Shown here in pieces: positions 20,301 through 30,122 of a stretch of 64,000 nucleotides of DNA (position 1 is the first letter of the stretch; the number at the start of each line of letters is the position of its first letter). Origin of the DNA: Alphaproteobacteria bacterium 46_93_T64 (GTDB lineage: Bacteria > Pseudomonadota > Alphaproteobacteria > Sneathiellales > Sneathiellaceae); assembly GCA_002163135.1 (NCBI GenBank), contig MAAN01000009.1, forward strand, positions 62,001 through 126,000, given 5' to 3'. The position numbers and the translations under genes were made by a program. The notes under the pieces were generated by a model. That model did no database searches and was not told where the DNA came from. It saw only the letters and a list, made by a program, of their open reading frames with translations.

Positions 20301-20801
20301 ATGACACAAAGTGGGGCGCGAGTAGGCATAATTATGGGTAGCCAATCAGACTGGCCAATCATGAAACATGCCGCAGATACTTTGGCCGAACTCGGGGTGA
20401 ATTTCGAAGCAAAAATTGTTTCAGCTCACAGAACACCAGATCGTTTGTTTGAGTATGCTAAAAGTGCAAAAGATCGTGGTCTAAAAGTTATTATTGCAGG
20501 TGCCGGTGGTGCAGCTCACTTACCGGGGATGGCCGCATCAATGACCCCAATCCCGGTCTTAGGTGTCCCAATTGAAAGTAAAGCATTAAAGGGAATGGAC
20601 AGCCTGTTGTCGATTGTTCAGATGCCGGGCGGTGTCCCCGTAGGCACACTTGCAATCGGAAAAGCCGGGGCCATAAATGCAGCACTATTTGCAGCACAAA
20701 TTCTGGGTCTGACTGATCAAGATACAGCGACAGCCATTGATGACTGGCGGGAAAAACAAACTTCCGCCGTCGCTGAAGAACCAACTGACATTCCTCAATA
20801 G
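20301..20801 (+). CDS. purE: 5-(carboxyamino)imidazole ribonucleotide mutase
   Basis: [62 protein letters not shown]. Confidence 0.97.
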   Translation: MTQSGARVGIIMGSQSDWPIMKHAADTLAELGVNFEAKIVSAHRTPDRLFEYAKSAKDRGLKVIIAGAGGAAHLPGMAASMTPIPVLGVPIESKALKGMDSLLSIVQMPGGVPVGTLAIGKAGAINAALFAAQILGLTDQDTATAIDDWREKQTSAVAEEPTDIPQ

Positions 20802-20811
20802 GATAGACCCA

Positions 20812-21900
20812 ATGACCATGATCGCACCGGGACAAACAATTGGTATCCTTGGGGACGGACAACTTGGCAGAATGATGGCACTTGCCGCTGCCGAGCTTGG
20901 GTACAAAACACACGTATTTGGGCAAGATCCGAATAGCCCGGCGGCACAAGTAAGTACTGCCGTTACCATCGCTCAATATACCGATGAAGACGCATTGCGT
21001 AAATTTGCCTCTTCAGTCGATGTAGTCACATTGGAATTCGAAAATATTCCAACGGCAACTCTTGATTTTCTGGAGGCAATCGTCCCTGTGCGCCCGGGAA
21101 AAAAGGTTCTGGAAATCACACAGGACCGGCATCTTGAAAAAAGCTTCCTCAATAGCCTTGGCGTCCCCACAGCCCCTTTTGCAAATGTAGAGTCTCTTGA
21201 AGATCTTCGTGCTGGGATTGCCAGGATCGGAACACCCGCGATCTTAAAGACACGACGTTTTGGATATGACGGTAAAGGTCAGGTTAAAATCAACGCTGCT
21301 ACTGAGATTGATGAAGCGTGGGAAGAAATTGGTGAGCAGCCTGCAATTCTTGAAGGTTTCGTACCCTTTGAACTTGAGATTTCAGTTATCGTCGCTCGCG
21401 GTATCAATGGGGACATACAATCTTATATTCCAGTAGAAAACAAACACAAGAACCACATTCTAGATATCACTTTGGCACCGGCTGACATCTTAATTTCCAT
21501 CTCGGAACATGCCGTAAAATTGGCACACAAAATTGCAGACCAAATCGATCTTGTTGGATTGATGGCCGTTGAAATGTTTGTAACTCGTGATGACGATGTA
21601 CTGGTGAACGAACTGGCACCACGTCCGCATAATTCTGGCCATTGGACGATTGAGGGCTGCACAGCCAGTCAGTTTAAGCAAAGCATCCGTGCCGCGGCGG
21701 GCCTTCCTTTGGCGTCCGCTGAGCGGCATTCCAATGCAGTAATGCGTAACCTGATTGGTGATGATATAAATCACTGGAATGACATTCTCTGTCATCCAGA
21801 GATGAGCCTTCACCTATACGGGAAAGCCGAGGCACGCGAAGGCCGCAAAATGGGCCATGTCACGCGCCTGTTCCCACTGGGTACTGCGCCTAAAGTCTGA
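20812..21900 (+). CDS. purK: 5-(carboxyamino)imidazole ribonucleotide synthase
   Basis: GQTIGILGDGQLGRMMALAAAELGY, TLEFENIP, LKTRRFGYDGKGQ, NELAPRPHNSGHWTIEGC; start set to ATG 20812. Confidence 0.97.
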   Translation: MTMIAPGQTIGILGDGQLGRMMALAAAELGYKTHVFGQDPNSPAAQVSTAVTIAQYTDEDALRKFASSVDVVTLEFENIPTATLDFLEAIVPVRPGKKVLEITQDRHLEKSFLNSLGVPTAPFANVESLEDLRAGIARIGTPAILKTRRFGYDGKGQVKINAATEIDEAWEEIGEQPAILEGFVPFELEISVIVARGINGDIQSYIPVENKHKNHILDITLAPADILISISEHAVKLAHKIADQIDLVGLMAVEMFVTRDDDVLVNELAPRPHNSGHWTIEGCTASQFKQSIRAAAGLPLASAERHSNAVMRNLIGDDINHWNDILCHPEMSLHLYGKAEAREGRKMGHVTRLFPLGTAPKV

Positions 21901-21902
21901 GT

Positions 21903-22634
21903 CTAGGCCCAACCACCAGCAAAATATAGCACCTGCCCTGTGATATAGTCTGACTTATCTGAAGACAGAAATGCGAGATATTCCCCCGCTTCTTCGGGCT
22001 TTCCAAGGCGTCCCAGAGGTATGGGCTTCGTAATTTTCTTTAAAGTCTCTTCGTTTTCCAAAAGCTCTTTTGGAAAATAAGTTGGGCTTTCAATAAAATT
22101 AGGCGCAAGTGAGTTCACTTGAATTCCTGATTTTCCAAGCTCTTTGGCAAGTGTCACCGCCAGCGCGTTCGCGCCACCGCGCGCTGCCACATACATCGAA
22201 TAATTAGGTAAACCATGTTTTGGCACCGCAGACGAGATGAATATTATCTTGCCCGAGCCACGTTTTTTCATATGGGCAGCCACATATTTTGCATAAGTGA
22301 AGCCTCTTACCAACAGCGCATCCAAAGTGTTTCTGAAATCTTCAATATCCGCCTCGTCAATTGAGGCTCTGATAGCTGGATAGGCATCATTATTGACCAG
22401 AACATCCAGATGTCCTGCGATAGCCAATACGGCTTTTAAAACCTCTTCGGGGTCCTGCTCTGCCAGGGGTGTTACACCCGGCACTAATTCAGAAAAGGCA
22501 AGACGGGCATTTTCATCCACGAATGACGCATCTTGCGCAAATACCGTGGCCCCTTCTCTGATTAAAACAGAGGCGCCGGGCTTTCCGACAAAATGGGTCG
22601 CATCAGTGATCAGGATATTTTTGTTTTTCAGCAT
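21903..22634 (-). CDS. SDR-superfamily protein with halohydrin dehalogenase signature motifs
   Basis: N-terminus ILITDATHFVG (T-x4-F-x-G) instead of TGxxxGxG; catalytic SAVPKHGLPNYSMYVAAR (S-x12-Y-x3-R) instead of Yx3K. Confidence 0.75.
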   Translation of the reverse strand: MLKNKNILITDATHFVGKPGASVLIREGATVFAQDASFVDENARLAFSELVPGVTPLAEQDPEEVLKAVLAIAGHLDVLVNNDAYPAIRASIDEADIEDFRNTLDALLVRGFTYAKYVAAHMKKRGSGKIIFISSAVPKHGLPNYSMYVAARGGANALAVTLAKELGKSGIQVNSLAPNFIESPTYFPKELLENEETLKKITKPIPLGRLGKPEEAGEYLAFLSSDKSDYITGQVLYFAGGWA

Positions 22635-22671
22635 TGTTTTTTCCTGTTCGTCAAAATTATGTGACTGAGTT

Positions 22672-23328
22672 CTAGCGTGCTTTCAAATTCCGAAAAAACC
22701 GTGCTGGAGATATAAAATCGGGCGCAGCTGGTTTCTTCGAGAAGAATTTCTTTGTTTTGTATTTGACCTTTTCGAACTGCATGACATTTTCAATACGGCG
22801 ATCCAAGAACGCCCACGTGCTATCGAAATCTTCTGAACTATCATCTAGCCAGAATAATAGTGTCGAGCAATACACCAAAGAAAGTGTAAAGCGCTTCGTA
22901 TAGTAACTGAAATCTGTCGACGTATCACCCGTTGCGTACCACATACGGCTCACGGTGCTCTCCGTCAGTTTAAGGCCAAGAGCAGCGTTCTGCGGCAATG
23001 CCAGCAAAGTAAGCGCGTTCCGAATAGCTTCCCTATAAGGTGCATAGATTTCCAGTCGCAACCTTACAGCTAAGGTAATGCGTTCCCGGATTTTCATTGA
23101 GAGAACATTATGTTCGCTCAACTGCTCTTCCATATGATCATCAGCGTGCTCAATAAAGAACGCGATTAGATCAACGGGCCCGTTCGGAAAATGGCGTTCA
23201 AACAAGAAGGGATCGACTTTTAGATCCTCGGCCGCATGTTTAATCGCTTTTGTAGACCAACCATCGAACAAAACATGTGGCAGTACGGCTTCAAGTAAGC
23301 TTGCCTTTTCTTCGGTTTGAACCGTCAT
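22672..23328 (-). CDS. COQ9 family protein
   Basis: LLEAVLPHVLFDGWSTKAIKHAAEDL; WYATGDTSTDFSYYTKRFTLSLVYCSTLLFWLDDSSEDFDSTWAFLDRRIENVMQFEK. Confidence 0.88.
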   Translation of the reverse strand: MTVQTEEKASLLEAVLPHVLFDGWSTKAIKHAAEDLKVDPFLFERHFPNGPVDLIAFFIEHADDHMEEQLSEHNVLSMKIRERITLAVRLRLEIYAPYREAIRNALTLLALPQNAALGLKLTESTVSRMWYATGDTSTDFSYYTKRFTLSLVYCSTLLFWLDDSSEDFDSTWAFLDRRIENVMQFEKVKYKTKKFFSKKPAAPDFISPARFFRNLKAR

Positions 23329-23343
23329 TTCATTCCTCCAAGA

Positions 23344-23901
23344 TTAGTCAGATACCTTATAGGTTTCCATAAATGCCTGCATTTCTGTTTCATACACCAA
23401 ATTACGCAGATCTGTCATCCGTTCAGGATACAAAATACCGTCTAAATGATCCACTTCGTGCTGAACGACACGCGCATGAAAACCATGAGCCTCTCTTTGA
23501 ACCAAATGCCCTTCCAGATCTTGCCCGCTATATTGTATCTTTGTAAATCGCGGGACAAGTCCACGCAGCCCCGGCACAGACAAACAACCCTCCCACCCCA
23601 GTGCGGTTTCCTCTTCTAGAATTTCGATTTTCGGATTGATCAGAACAGTCTCGGAAATTCCCTCCCCCTCACCTCCGTCCTCCTGAGACAAACGATCGCC
23701 AGGAACAGAAAAAATCACCACTCTTAATAAAATCCCTATTTGCGGGGCTGCCAATCCAACGCCTCCGGCCTCTGCCATACTGAGTCGCATAACCTCAACT
23801 AAACTCCGAATCTCTTCGGTTGTAGGATCGTCAACTGGGGCCGCTAATTCACGGAGTAACGGATTTCCCATCTTCAATATCGGTTTCGCAGTCATTTCCA
23901 C
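23344..23901 (-). CDS. def: Peptide deformylase
   Basis: GVGLAAPQIG, GWEGCLSVPGLRG, QHEVDHLDGILYPERM. Confidence 0.96.
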   Translation of the reverse strand: MEMTAKPILKMGNPLLRELAAPVDDPTTEEIRSLVEVMRLSMAEAGGVGLAAPQIGILLRVVIFSVPGDRLSQEDGGEGEGISETVLINPKIEILEEETALGWEGCLSVPGLRGLVPRFTKIQYSGQDLEGHLVQREAHGFHARVVQHEVDHLDGILYPERMTDLRNLVYETEMQAFMETYKVSD

Positions 23902-24057
23902 TTATCAGCACCCACATATTTATGTTAAATTGCAATTTCTTTGGTTGTTTTCCAAATTATAGCGTTTATACCTTCACAACGGAAAGAGGTCATGCTACTA
24001 AGCACGCCACTTTGTGAACGGATTTAATCACATTCAAGGATAGGAGCACTTTTAGCT

Positions 24058-24258
24058 GTGCAGGTACATGTTCGCGACAACAATGTCGATCAAGCGCTAC
24101 GCGCTCTAAAAAAGAAAATGCAACGTGAAGGCATCTTCCGTGAGTTAAAACTCCGCGGTGCTTACGAAAAGCCATCAGAGAAACGCGCTCGTCAAAAAGC
24201 GGAAGCGATCCGTCGCGCCCGTAAATTGGCTCGTAAACGCGCCCTTCGCGAAGGTTAG
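24058..24258 (+). CDS. rpsU: 30S ribosomal protein S21 (GTG start)
   Basis: [61 protein letters not shown]. Confidence 0.97.
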   Translation: MQVHVRDNNVDQALRALKKKMQREGIFRELKLRGAYEKPSEKRARQKAEAIRRARKLARKRALREG

Positions 24259-24303
24259 ATCTCGCATCAGAAGACTTTAAAGTCTTCCCTAAAATAATTA
24301 CTC

Positions 24304-24336
24304 AAAGCCGCTCTGGTTCGCCAGATAGCGGCTTTT
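24304..24336 (+). terminator. Intrinsic terminator after rpsU
   Basis: AAAGCCGCT-CTGG-TTCG-CCAG-at-AGCGGCTTTT. Confidence 0.85.
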
Positions 24337-24380
24337 AGTGTTTGTTCAAATAACATTGCTTTGCCGCATTGGGGGATCAC

Positions 24381-25241
24381 ATGCAACCGGAAGAAATCGA
24401 AAGTATTCAAATAGATTTCGCTACGAGCGATGGTTGGATTCTAAAAGCAAATCGTTACGCACCGCCGTCAGGTGACATCAAAGCGATTGTTTTGTTGATG
24501 CCTGCAATGGGATCTCATTCTAGGCCAGCTCGATTTATGGCAAGTGCTCTTGCAAAAATGGGGAATCTTGTCGTTGCACTGGACCCGCGCGGTCACGGTC
24601 AGAGTAAGCCGCACCCAAAACGCGGCATTGATTACGGTTTTGATCATATTTTAAAATACGATCTCCCTGCTGTGGTCGCCTCCATAAAAGAAAATAACCC
24701 TGATCTGCCGATCTTTATGATCGGGCATAGTCTGGGGGGACACTTGTCAGCAATTTTTGCTGCGGAAAATCCCGATGAAATAAGCGGTGTGATAACTCTT
24801 ACGTCTGCCCATCTTCATTCAAAAATAATTGGCCGACCAGCGCTTATTCTTTTCACAGCTTTCGCGGCGATTTCGAAGCTTTTTGGATATCTTCCTGGTC
24901 AACACTTCGGATGGGGAACGCCAATTGCACGGAAGCAAGTCATGGATTGGGCAAAATGGGGTATCACAGGTGTTTTACGAGGAACAGATGGGCGCAATCT
25001 TGAGCCTGTATTAGCGACGTCCGGCACCCCGACATTATGCATCGGCTTTACAGATGATCTTCGCATGGCTCCTACGCGCAGCACCAAAGCATTTTCAGAA
25101 TTAATGCCAGCAGAAATCTCCACGCATTGGGAGATCGCACCTGCAGACGTCAATGCAAAAAAATTAGGACATTTTGATCATTTGCGAACCGGCACTGTTC
25201 TCTGGGAACGCCTCAATCATTGGATAGATGAACGAGCTTAA
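24381..25241 (+). CDS. Alpha/beta hydrolase (serine aminopeptidase/lysophospholipase-like)
   Basis: LMPAMGSHSRPARFMASALAKMG, ALDPRGHGQS, FMIGHSLGGHLSAIFAAENP. Confidence 0.88.
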   Translation: MQPEEIESIQIDFATSDGWILKANRYAPPSGDIKAIVLLMPAMGSHSRPARFMASALAKMGNLVVALDPRGHGQSKPHPKRGIDYGFDHILKYDLPAVVASIKENNPDLPIFMIGHSLGGHLSAIFAAENPDEISGVITLTSAHLHSKIIGRPALILFTAFAAISKLFGYLPGQHFGWGTPIARKQVMDWAKWGITGVLRGTDGRNLEPVLATSGTPTLCIGFTDDLRMAPTRSTKAFSELMPAEISTHWEIAPADVNAKKLGHFDHLRTGTVLWERLNHWIDERA

Positions 25242-26059
25242 ACGTTCGCCATCGCTTTTACGATTTGTTCTGTTTCTGCATTCGCTGGAAACATGCTTTC
25301 GACCATGATCTCTTCTGCGGTTACATCTTGCGGCGTTCCGAAACTGGCGATTGTCGTAATCCATGATAACGTTACGCCGTTCAGCTCCAGCTCAATGGGA
25401 AGTACGGGCAGGGCATCATGGCTGGGATCTTCAAATGAGAAGTCAGTTGGCACGCCCGGATAGGCGAGTACTTCATTGAGGATTTTCACTAACGGATCGT
25501 TTTCGTCGCGTCCGTTGACTTGTCTGTAAGCCCTATGGATCATATGACGCGCAGCTCGCTCCCAATCTTTCACGACAGTTCGAAATCCTTCGGGGTGCAA
25601 CGTCATTCTCAGGATATTTGGCGGGCCCGCCTCCCCGCCCAATTGGAAACCTAGGGCTTGCATCAGCTTGGCGCCCGCATGGTTTATCATCAATACATCA
25701 AAGCATCTGTTCATGACTAAAGCCGGATATGGTTCCTGTTGTTGCAAAATATAATCCAGCGCGCGGCGCACCTGATCGAGCCCTTCTCCCTCTAATGGGC
25801 GTTCTGTATAGGCAGCACGATAGCCTGCATCACTTAGTAACCTGTTCCGATCCCGAAGGGGCAGGTCCATTGTGGCAGCAAGGCGCATCACCATCTCACG
25901 GCTCGGATGCGATCGCCCTGTTTCCAAGAAACTCAAATGACGAGCTGAACTATCCGCTGCCAACGCCAGATCCAACTGACTAAGCCCACGTATCTGTCGC
26001 CATTTACGAAGCAGAGCTCCAAACTCAGATACATTTTTCTTCAACGCTGCTTCCGACAT
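25238..26059 (-). CDS. Helix-turn-helix regulator with MmyB-like ligand-binding domain
   Basis: LRKWRQIRGLSQLDLALAADSSARHLSFLETGRSHPSREMVMRLA; MmyB-type C-terminal half. Confidence 0.9.
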   Translation of the reverse strand: MSEAALKKNVSEFGALLRKWRQIRGLSQLDLALAADSSARHLSFLETGRSHPSREMVMRLAATMDLPLRDRNRLLSDAGYRAAYTERPLEGEGLDQVRRALDYILQQQEPYPALVMNRCFDVLMINHAGAKLMQALGFQLGGEAGPPNILRMTLHPEGFRTVVKDWERAARHMIHRAYRQVNGRDENDPLVKILNEVLAYPGVPTDFSFEDPSHDALPVLPIELELNGVTLSWITTIASFGTPQDVTAEEIMVESMFPANAETEQIVKAMANV

Positions 26060-26209
26060 GATGCTCTCCATTTTGAAACTGGCAGAAACTATAGGCTAAT
26101 AAAAAGACGATAAACATTACCTCTCAGGTAATATTGATGCGATATAAATCAATGCCTTAGCTCTCCAAAACGACGGACGTCCGTCAACTGCTTTTTGCTT
26201 AGGTGTCTT

Positions 26210-26450
26210 TTCGCCCATAAACCAAGTTACTTTTTTCCAATTTAGCTATCGCCATATCCGCTACTTCCTGCTGGATTGGCAGATAGAGATATTCCAGCAT
26301 ATCATCAATTCTTTATTTACTATGACCGGTAATATGCCGAATTTTTCGGAGCCGCATCCCGCCAGTTTGGGATTGATAGCCGTTGTCCGTCTTGAATTTC
26401 TAGCTCAATGTATTTGAATTTCCATTTCCACACTACAGCGGACATTTATT
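26210..26450 (-). pseudogene. Tyrosine recombinase/integrase C-terminal remnant
   Basis: Minus-strand translation QTGGMRLRKIRHITGHSK*RIDDMLEYLYLPIQQEVADMAIAKLEKSNLVYGRKDT*; in-frame TAA after the GHSK segment. Confidence 0.6.
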
Positions 26451-26458
26451 GCAGGCGA

Positions 26459-29400
26459 TTATCTTACAAGATCGTTGAGTAAGACTTGCGCGATGGCCTG
26501 GTCGTCAGGACAATCCCCAGCAGCGATGCTTTTGTAAACAGGATCGAGAACTGACAAGGCTTCCTCAAGCCTGCCTTGATCCTGCCAAAGTTGGGCAAGG
26601 TCAATTGCTGCACGTAATTCCCATAGTTTGGCCCTCTGCTGCCGAGCGACGTCGAGGGCGCTGCCCAAGTGCTTTTCTGCAACGTCATTGTCGCCAACGG
26701 CCTTAGACAAAGATGCCTGCAAACGGTAGAGGTCCGACAAAGCATAGGCCTCGCCTGTTTGGCTGATCATGTCCTGTGCCATACCGGCCAACTCGGCAGC
26801 CTCATCCCGAAGCCCCAGAGCTAAGGCACACCAAGCCATTGCAATACGCGATTGGGGCACAAACATTTTGACCTTCGTTGCAACCATCGCTGCATCTGCC
26901 ATCATGTAGCGCTGGATACTGGTCTTGTCGTCATTTCTGGCTGCCACAATTTCCGACATCATCAACGAAAAGCCAAGCCACACAGTCAGTTTGTGTTCCT
27001 CGGCGATCGGTGCGACTTCCGCTGTACAGCGCTCAAACGTGGCTGTGTCATCTGCAAGCAAACTAAATATGTTCCGCATCATCAGCATATAGCAGATCGT
27101 TTGAGTGTGCCCTGTCGCCCTAGCAAGGCGCTCGGCGTCTTCAGCATGCGCCCAAGAGCGTTGGGTCTGACCTAGTAACTGTGTGTTAAGAGACGCGAAT
27201 ATGTTAATTGTGACGCCGATATCCTGTCCGTACCGATTGGCAAGCCCGGCATGCGTGACGGGATCATAATGCGTCTTGGCAATATCAAGATAGTGACTGG
27301 CTCCGGCCAAATCACCCATGAAGCAGCGTGTAGCCCCAGCGATCCGGTTGGCAACCACCAAAGGCGCCGTTTCCGACGACTTGATCGCCTGCTCGAGCAA
27401 TGTTTCGGCCCGCCGCCATGCTGCTGCGTGCTCTCCTCTGATCCCCTTCGCAATCCACAAACCATACAGGATTGAATATCGCATCGGAGTCTCGCCAATT
27501 TTGTCGGCCAGTGTGAGTGCCAGCTCGAATGCTGCAATCGTTTCGTCAGCGCCATAGCCCATGCGAACCAGTAATGCCATGCCCAATTGAACCTGTAAGG
27601 ACAGGGCATGCTCTATAGCGACCGGAATTCCACTTTCGACCATGGGGTTGATCAGGCCGATAGCATGTCCGAGATGTGCGATGCCTTCATCATAAGCTGG
27701 GCGGGCGATGGCGGATTTGCTCGCTGCCTCCCATAAATCAATGGCGTGATCGGTTTGTTTCGCTGTTTCGGCATGATATGCAAGCACTTCAGGTGCAATG
27801 TCAGGGGCTTTCTCCAGAGCAGTCAGTATAAGGGTATGAATTCCTCGGCGGCGTTCTTTAAGTAGGCTTTCATAGGCTGCGTCGCGTACCAACGCGTGTT
27901 TGAACAGATATGTCGCTTCGGGAGGAAGGCCGCGCCGATAGATCAATTCAGCCTTGATCAAACCGTCCATCGCGGCCGTCAACTCTGCTTCCGCCAGTGG
28001 AGAAATGTTCGCCAGCAAGCGGTGATCAAACTCCCGTCCGATGCAGGCCGCCGTTTGAGCGACTTCTTTGATTGGTTGCAGACGATCTAGTCGCGCCATC
28101 AGACTGTCATGCAGCGTGCTGGGAATAGCCAATGTATCGAGCGGACCGTCCAGAACTAATCGGTTGCCCTCATTCCTCAGAACTCCGGATTCTAGTATCG
28201 TCTTGGTCAGTTCCTCGACAAACAGTGGCACCCCATCTGTGCGACTGGTAATGATGTCAACGACCTCTTCAGGCAAAGCCTTGTTACCGGTCAGTTTGCC
28301 TACAATAGCGGCAATCTGTTCCCGACCTAGACGATTGAGAGCAAACCGAGAAACAATTGGATGACCGCCAAAGCCGTATTCAAAGACGGGACGTGCCGTT
28401 GCTAGGAGCAGAATGGGCTGATCCGCAATGGCATCAAGGGCTAGGTCCAAAAGTTCCAGAGTTGTAGGATCAACCCAATGCAGATCTTCAAATACCAAAA
28501 GCAAAGGTTTGTCTTGTGCCTGCTGAACCACTACTCGAACTAGTGCCTGCATGGTGCGGGCTCGTTGCTGTGTCGGGGTCAAGTTCAGCGCGCCGTACCG
28601 GTCGATTCCATCAATGCCGAGAAGCGCCGCGATCAGCGCAGCCGTTTCACCATCGCCGCCGATGGACGTTTCCAGTTTATCCAACCTAGCCTCTGTTCCA
28701 TCGGTCGCCTTGAACCCGGCCACAAATGAGAGTTGTTGTATGATCGGATAAAATGCGCTGTCTGTGTGATAGGGCGAGCATTGATAACTCATGCGGACAT
28801 GTTCGTCTTGCGCAATGGCGTCAATCACCGCGCGGGTGATACGCGACTTACCAATACCAGCCTCGCCACTGACCAAAATCATTTGCCCACCGCCAGCGCG
28901 TGCCGTAGACCAGCGCTCCAACATAAGTTCTGTTTCCAGCTTACGACCGACTATTGGGGTAAGCACGCCAAGATGACGGGATTCAAATCGGCTCGGCTCG
29001 GTGTTCTCTCCAATAACGCCAAAGGACTGAACCGGTTCGGCGATCCCCTTCAACCCATGTGCGCCCAGAGGGTTTAGCGCGAAAACATTGCCCAGCAGAT
29101 TGACAGTTTCCTGAGGCAAAACTATCTGGTCGGGCTGCGCTAGACCTTGAAGGCGCGCAGCCAGATTAGGTGTTTCACCAACAACCGCTGCCTCTTGCGT
29201 GGCACCGCTGCCTATCAGATCGCCGACAATTACAACGCCAGTCGCTATACCAATACGCGATGCAAGCGGCGTACCATTCGGGCCAGTTGACCGCTTGACG
29301 CTGGCGATAATTTCCAGCCCTCCGCGGACGGCGCGTTCGGCATCATCTTCGTTGGCGTTGGGCCAACCGAAATAACATAAAACGCCATCCCCCATGAACT

Positions 29401-29896
29401 TGGCAACGAACCCGTCATAGCGGGCAACGACACCTGCAACCGTGTTCTGATAGCCGGTGATGATCTCGCGCATGTCTTCGGGGTCAATCCCAGCTGCCAT
29501 TTCCGTCGACCCCACAAGATCGACAAACATTACTGTCAAATGTCGACGTTCCGCATCGGAAGACGAGATGGAGATCGAAGGTTGGGATACTGACGATGCA
29601 TTGGCATCCTCCAATCGCTGGATGGCTCCCCAAACTTTACGGCGCGGTCCAAGAGGCAATCCAAGTTCCTTCAGATCGTCTTCTTCAAGATCAGACAACG
29701 TTTCAAAATCAATTTCGGCGTCTAAAAACGCAGAAATGTGTTTTTCTAAGCCAAGCTCAGTGAGCCAAAGTACAATATCTGACAATTTACTCCCCTCATC
29801 GGGCACAGAAATCACCAATTTTCGCAGTCCATTAGTATCGACAAGACAAACGTTAACCCAAAGCAGTACTTTAGTATAATCTAATGAATATCGCAA
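26459..29896 (-). CDS. SAM domain-class III nucleotidyl cyclase-AAA ATPase-TPR protein
   Basis: SAM-like DIVLWLTELGLEKHISAFLDAEID; cyclase RRHLTVMFVDLVGSTEMA...KFMGDGVLCYFGWP; Walker A VSGEAGIGKSR; Walker B LLLVFEDLHWVD; helical repeat C-terminus. Confidence 0.92.
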   Translation of the reverse strand: MRYSLDYTKVLLWVNVCLVDTNGLRKLVISVPDEGSKLSDIVLWLTELGLEKHISAFLDAEIDFETLSDLEEDDLKELGLPLGPRRKVWGAIQRLEDANASSVSQPSISISSSDAERRHLTVMFVDLVGSTEMAAGIDPEDMREIITGYQNTVAGVVARYDGFVAKFMGDGVLCYFGWPNANEDDAERAVRGGLEIIASVKRSTGPNGTPLASRIGIATGVVIVGDLIGSGATQEAAVVGETPNLAARLQGLAQPDQIVLPQETVNLLGNVFALNPLGAHGLKGIAEPVQSFGVIGENTEPSRFESRHLGVLTPIVGRKLETELMLERWSTARAGGGQMILVSGEAGIGKSRITRAVIDAIAQDEHVRMSYQCSPYHTDSAFYPIIQQLSFVAGFKATDGTEARLDKLETSIGGDGETAALIAALLGIDGIDRYGALNLTPTQQRARTMQALVRVVVQQAQDKPLLLVFEDLHWVDPTTLELLDLALDAIADQPILLLATARPVFEYGFGGHPIVSRFALNRLGREQIAAIVGKLTGNKALPEEVVDIITSRTDGVPLFVEELTKTILESGVLRNEGNRLVLDGPLDTLAIPSTLHDSLMARLDRLQPIKEVAQTAACIGREFDHRLLANISPLAEAELTAAMDGLIKAELIYRRGLPPEATYLFKHALVRDAAYESLLKERRRGIHTLILTALEKAPDIAPEVLAYHAETAKQTDHAIDLWEAASKSAIARPAYDEGIAHLGHAIGLINPMVESGIPVAIEHALSLQVQLGMALLVRMGYGADETIAAFELALTLADKIGETPMRYSILYGLWIAKGIRGEHAAAWRRAETLLEQAIKSSETAPLVVANRIAGATRCFMGDLAGASHYLDIAKTHYDPVTHAGLANRYGQDIGVTINIFASLNTQLLGQTQRSWAHAEDAERLARATGHTQTICYMLMMRNIFSLLADDTATFERCTAEVAPIAEEHKLTVWLGFSLMMSEIVAARNDDKTSIQRYMMADAAMVATKVKMFVPQSRIAMAWCALALGLRDEAAELAGMAQDMISQTGEAYALSDLYRLQASLSKAVGDNDVAEKHLGSALDVARQQRAKLWELRAAIDLAQLWQDQGRLEEALSVLDPVYKSIAAGDCPDDQAIAQVLLNDLVR

Positions 29897-30122
29897 AACC
29901 GAAAATTCGGTATCCCAATTTAGGTGGAAGTTTGGATGAAGTAGGGTTTGTTTTCGCAGATGAAATGTAGATTAGCGGTAACAGTATCGTCGCGAAATCG
30001 ACTAATTAACGCTGTTTGAAGGTGCCGTAAAAGAACACCACGAAAAAGAAATCTCGCATTGGTGATTAATAATCGTTAAAAGCAACATCTTTTCGTAACC
30101 TCACTCATTCTGGAAAATTCTT

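Noticed and set aside
27172-29879. Many antisense ORFs inside the cyclase gene
   Set aside because: Shadow frames of a GC-richer coding sequence; low-complexity translations with no family resemblance.
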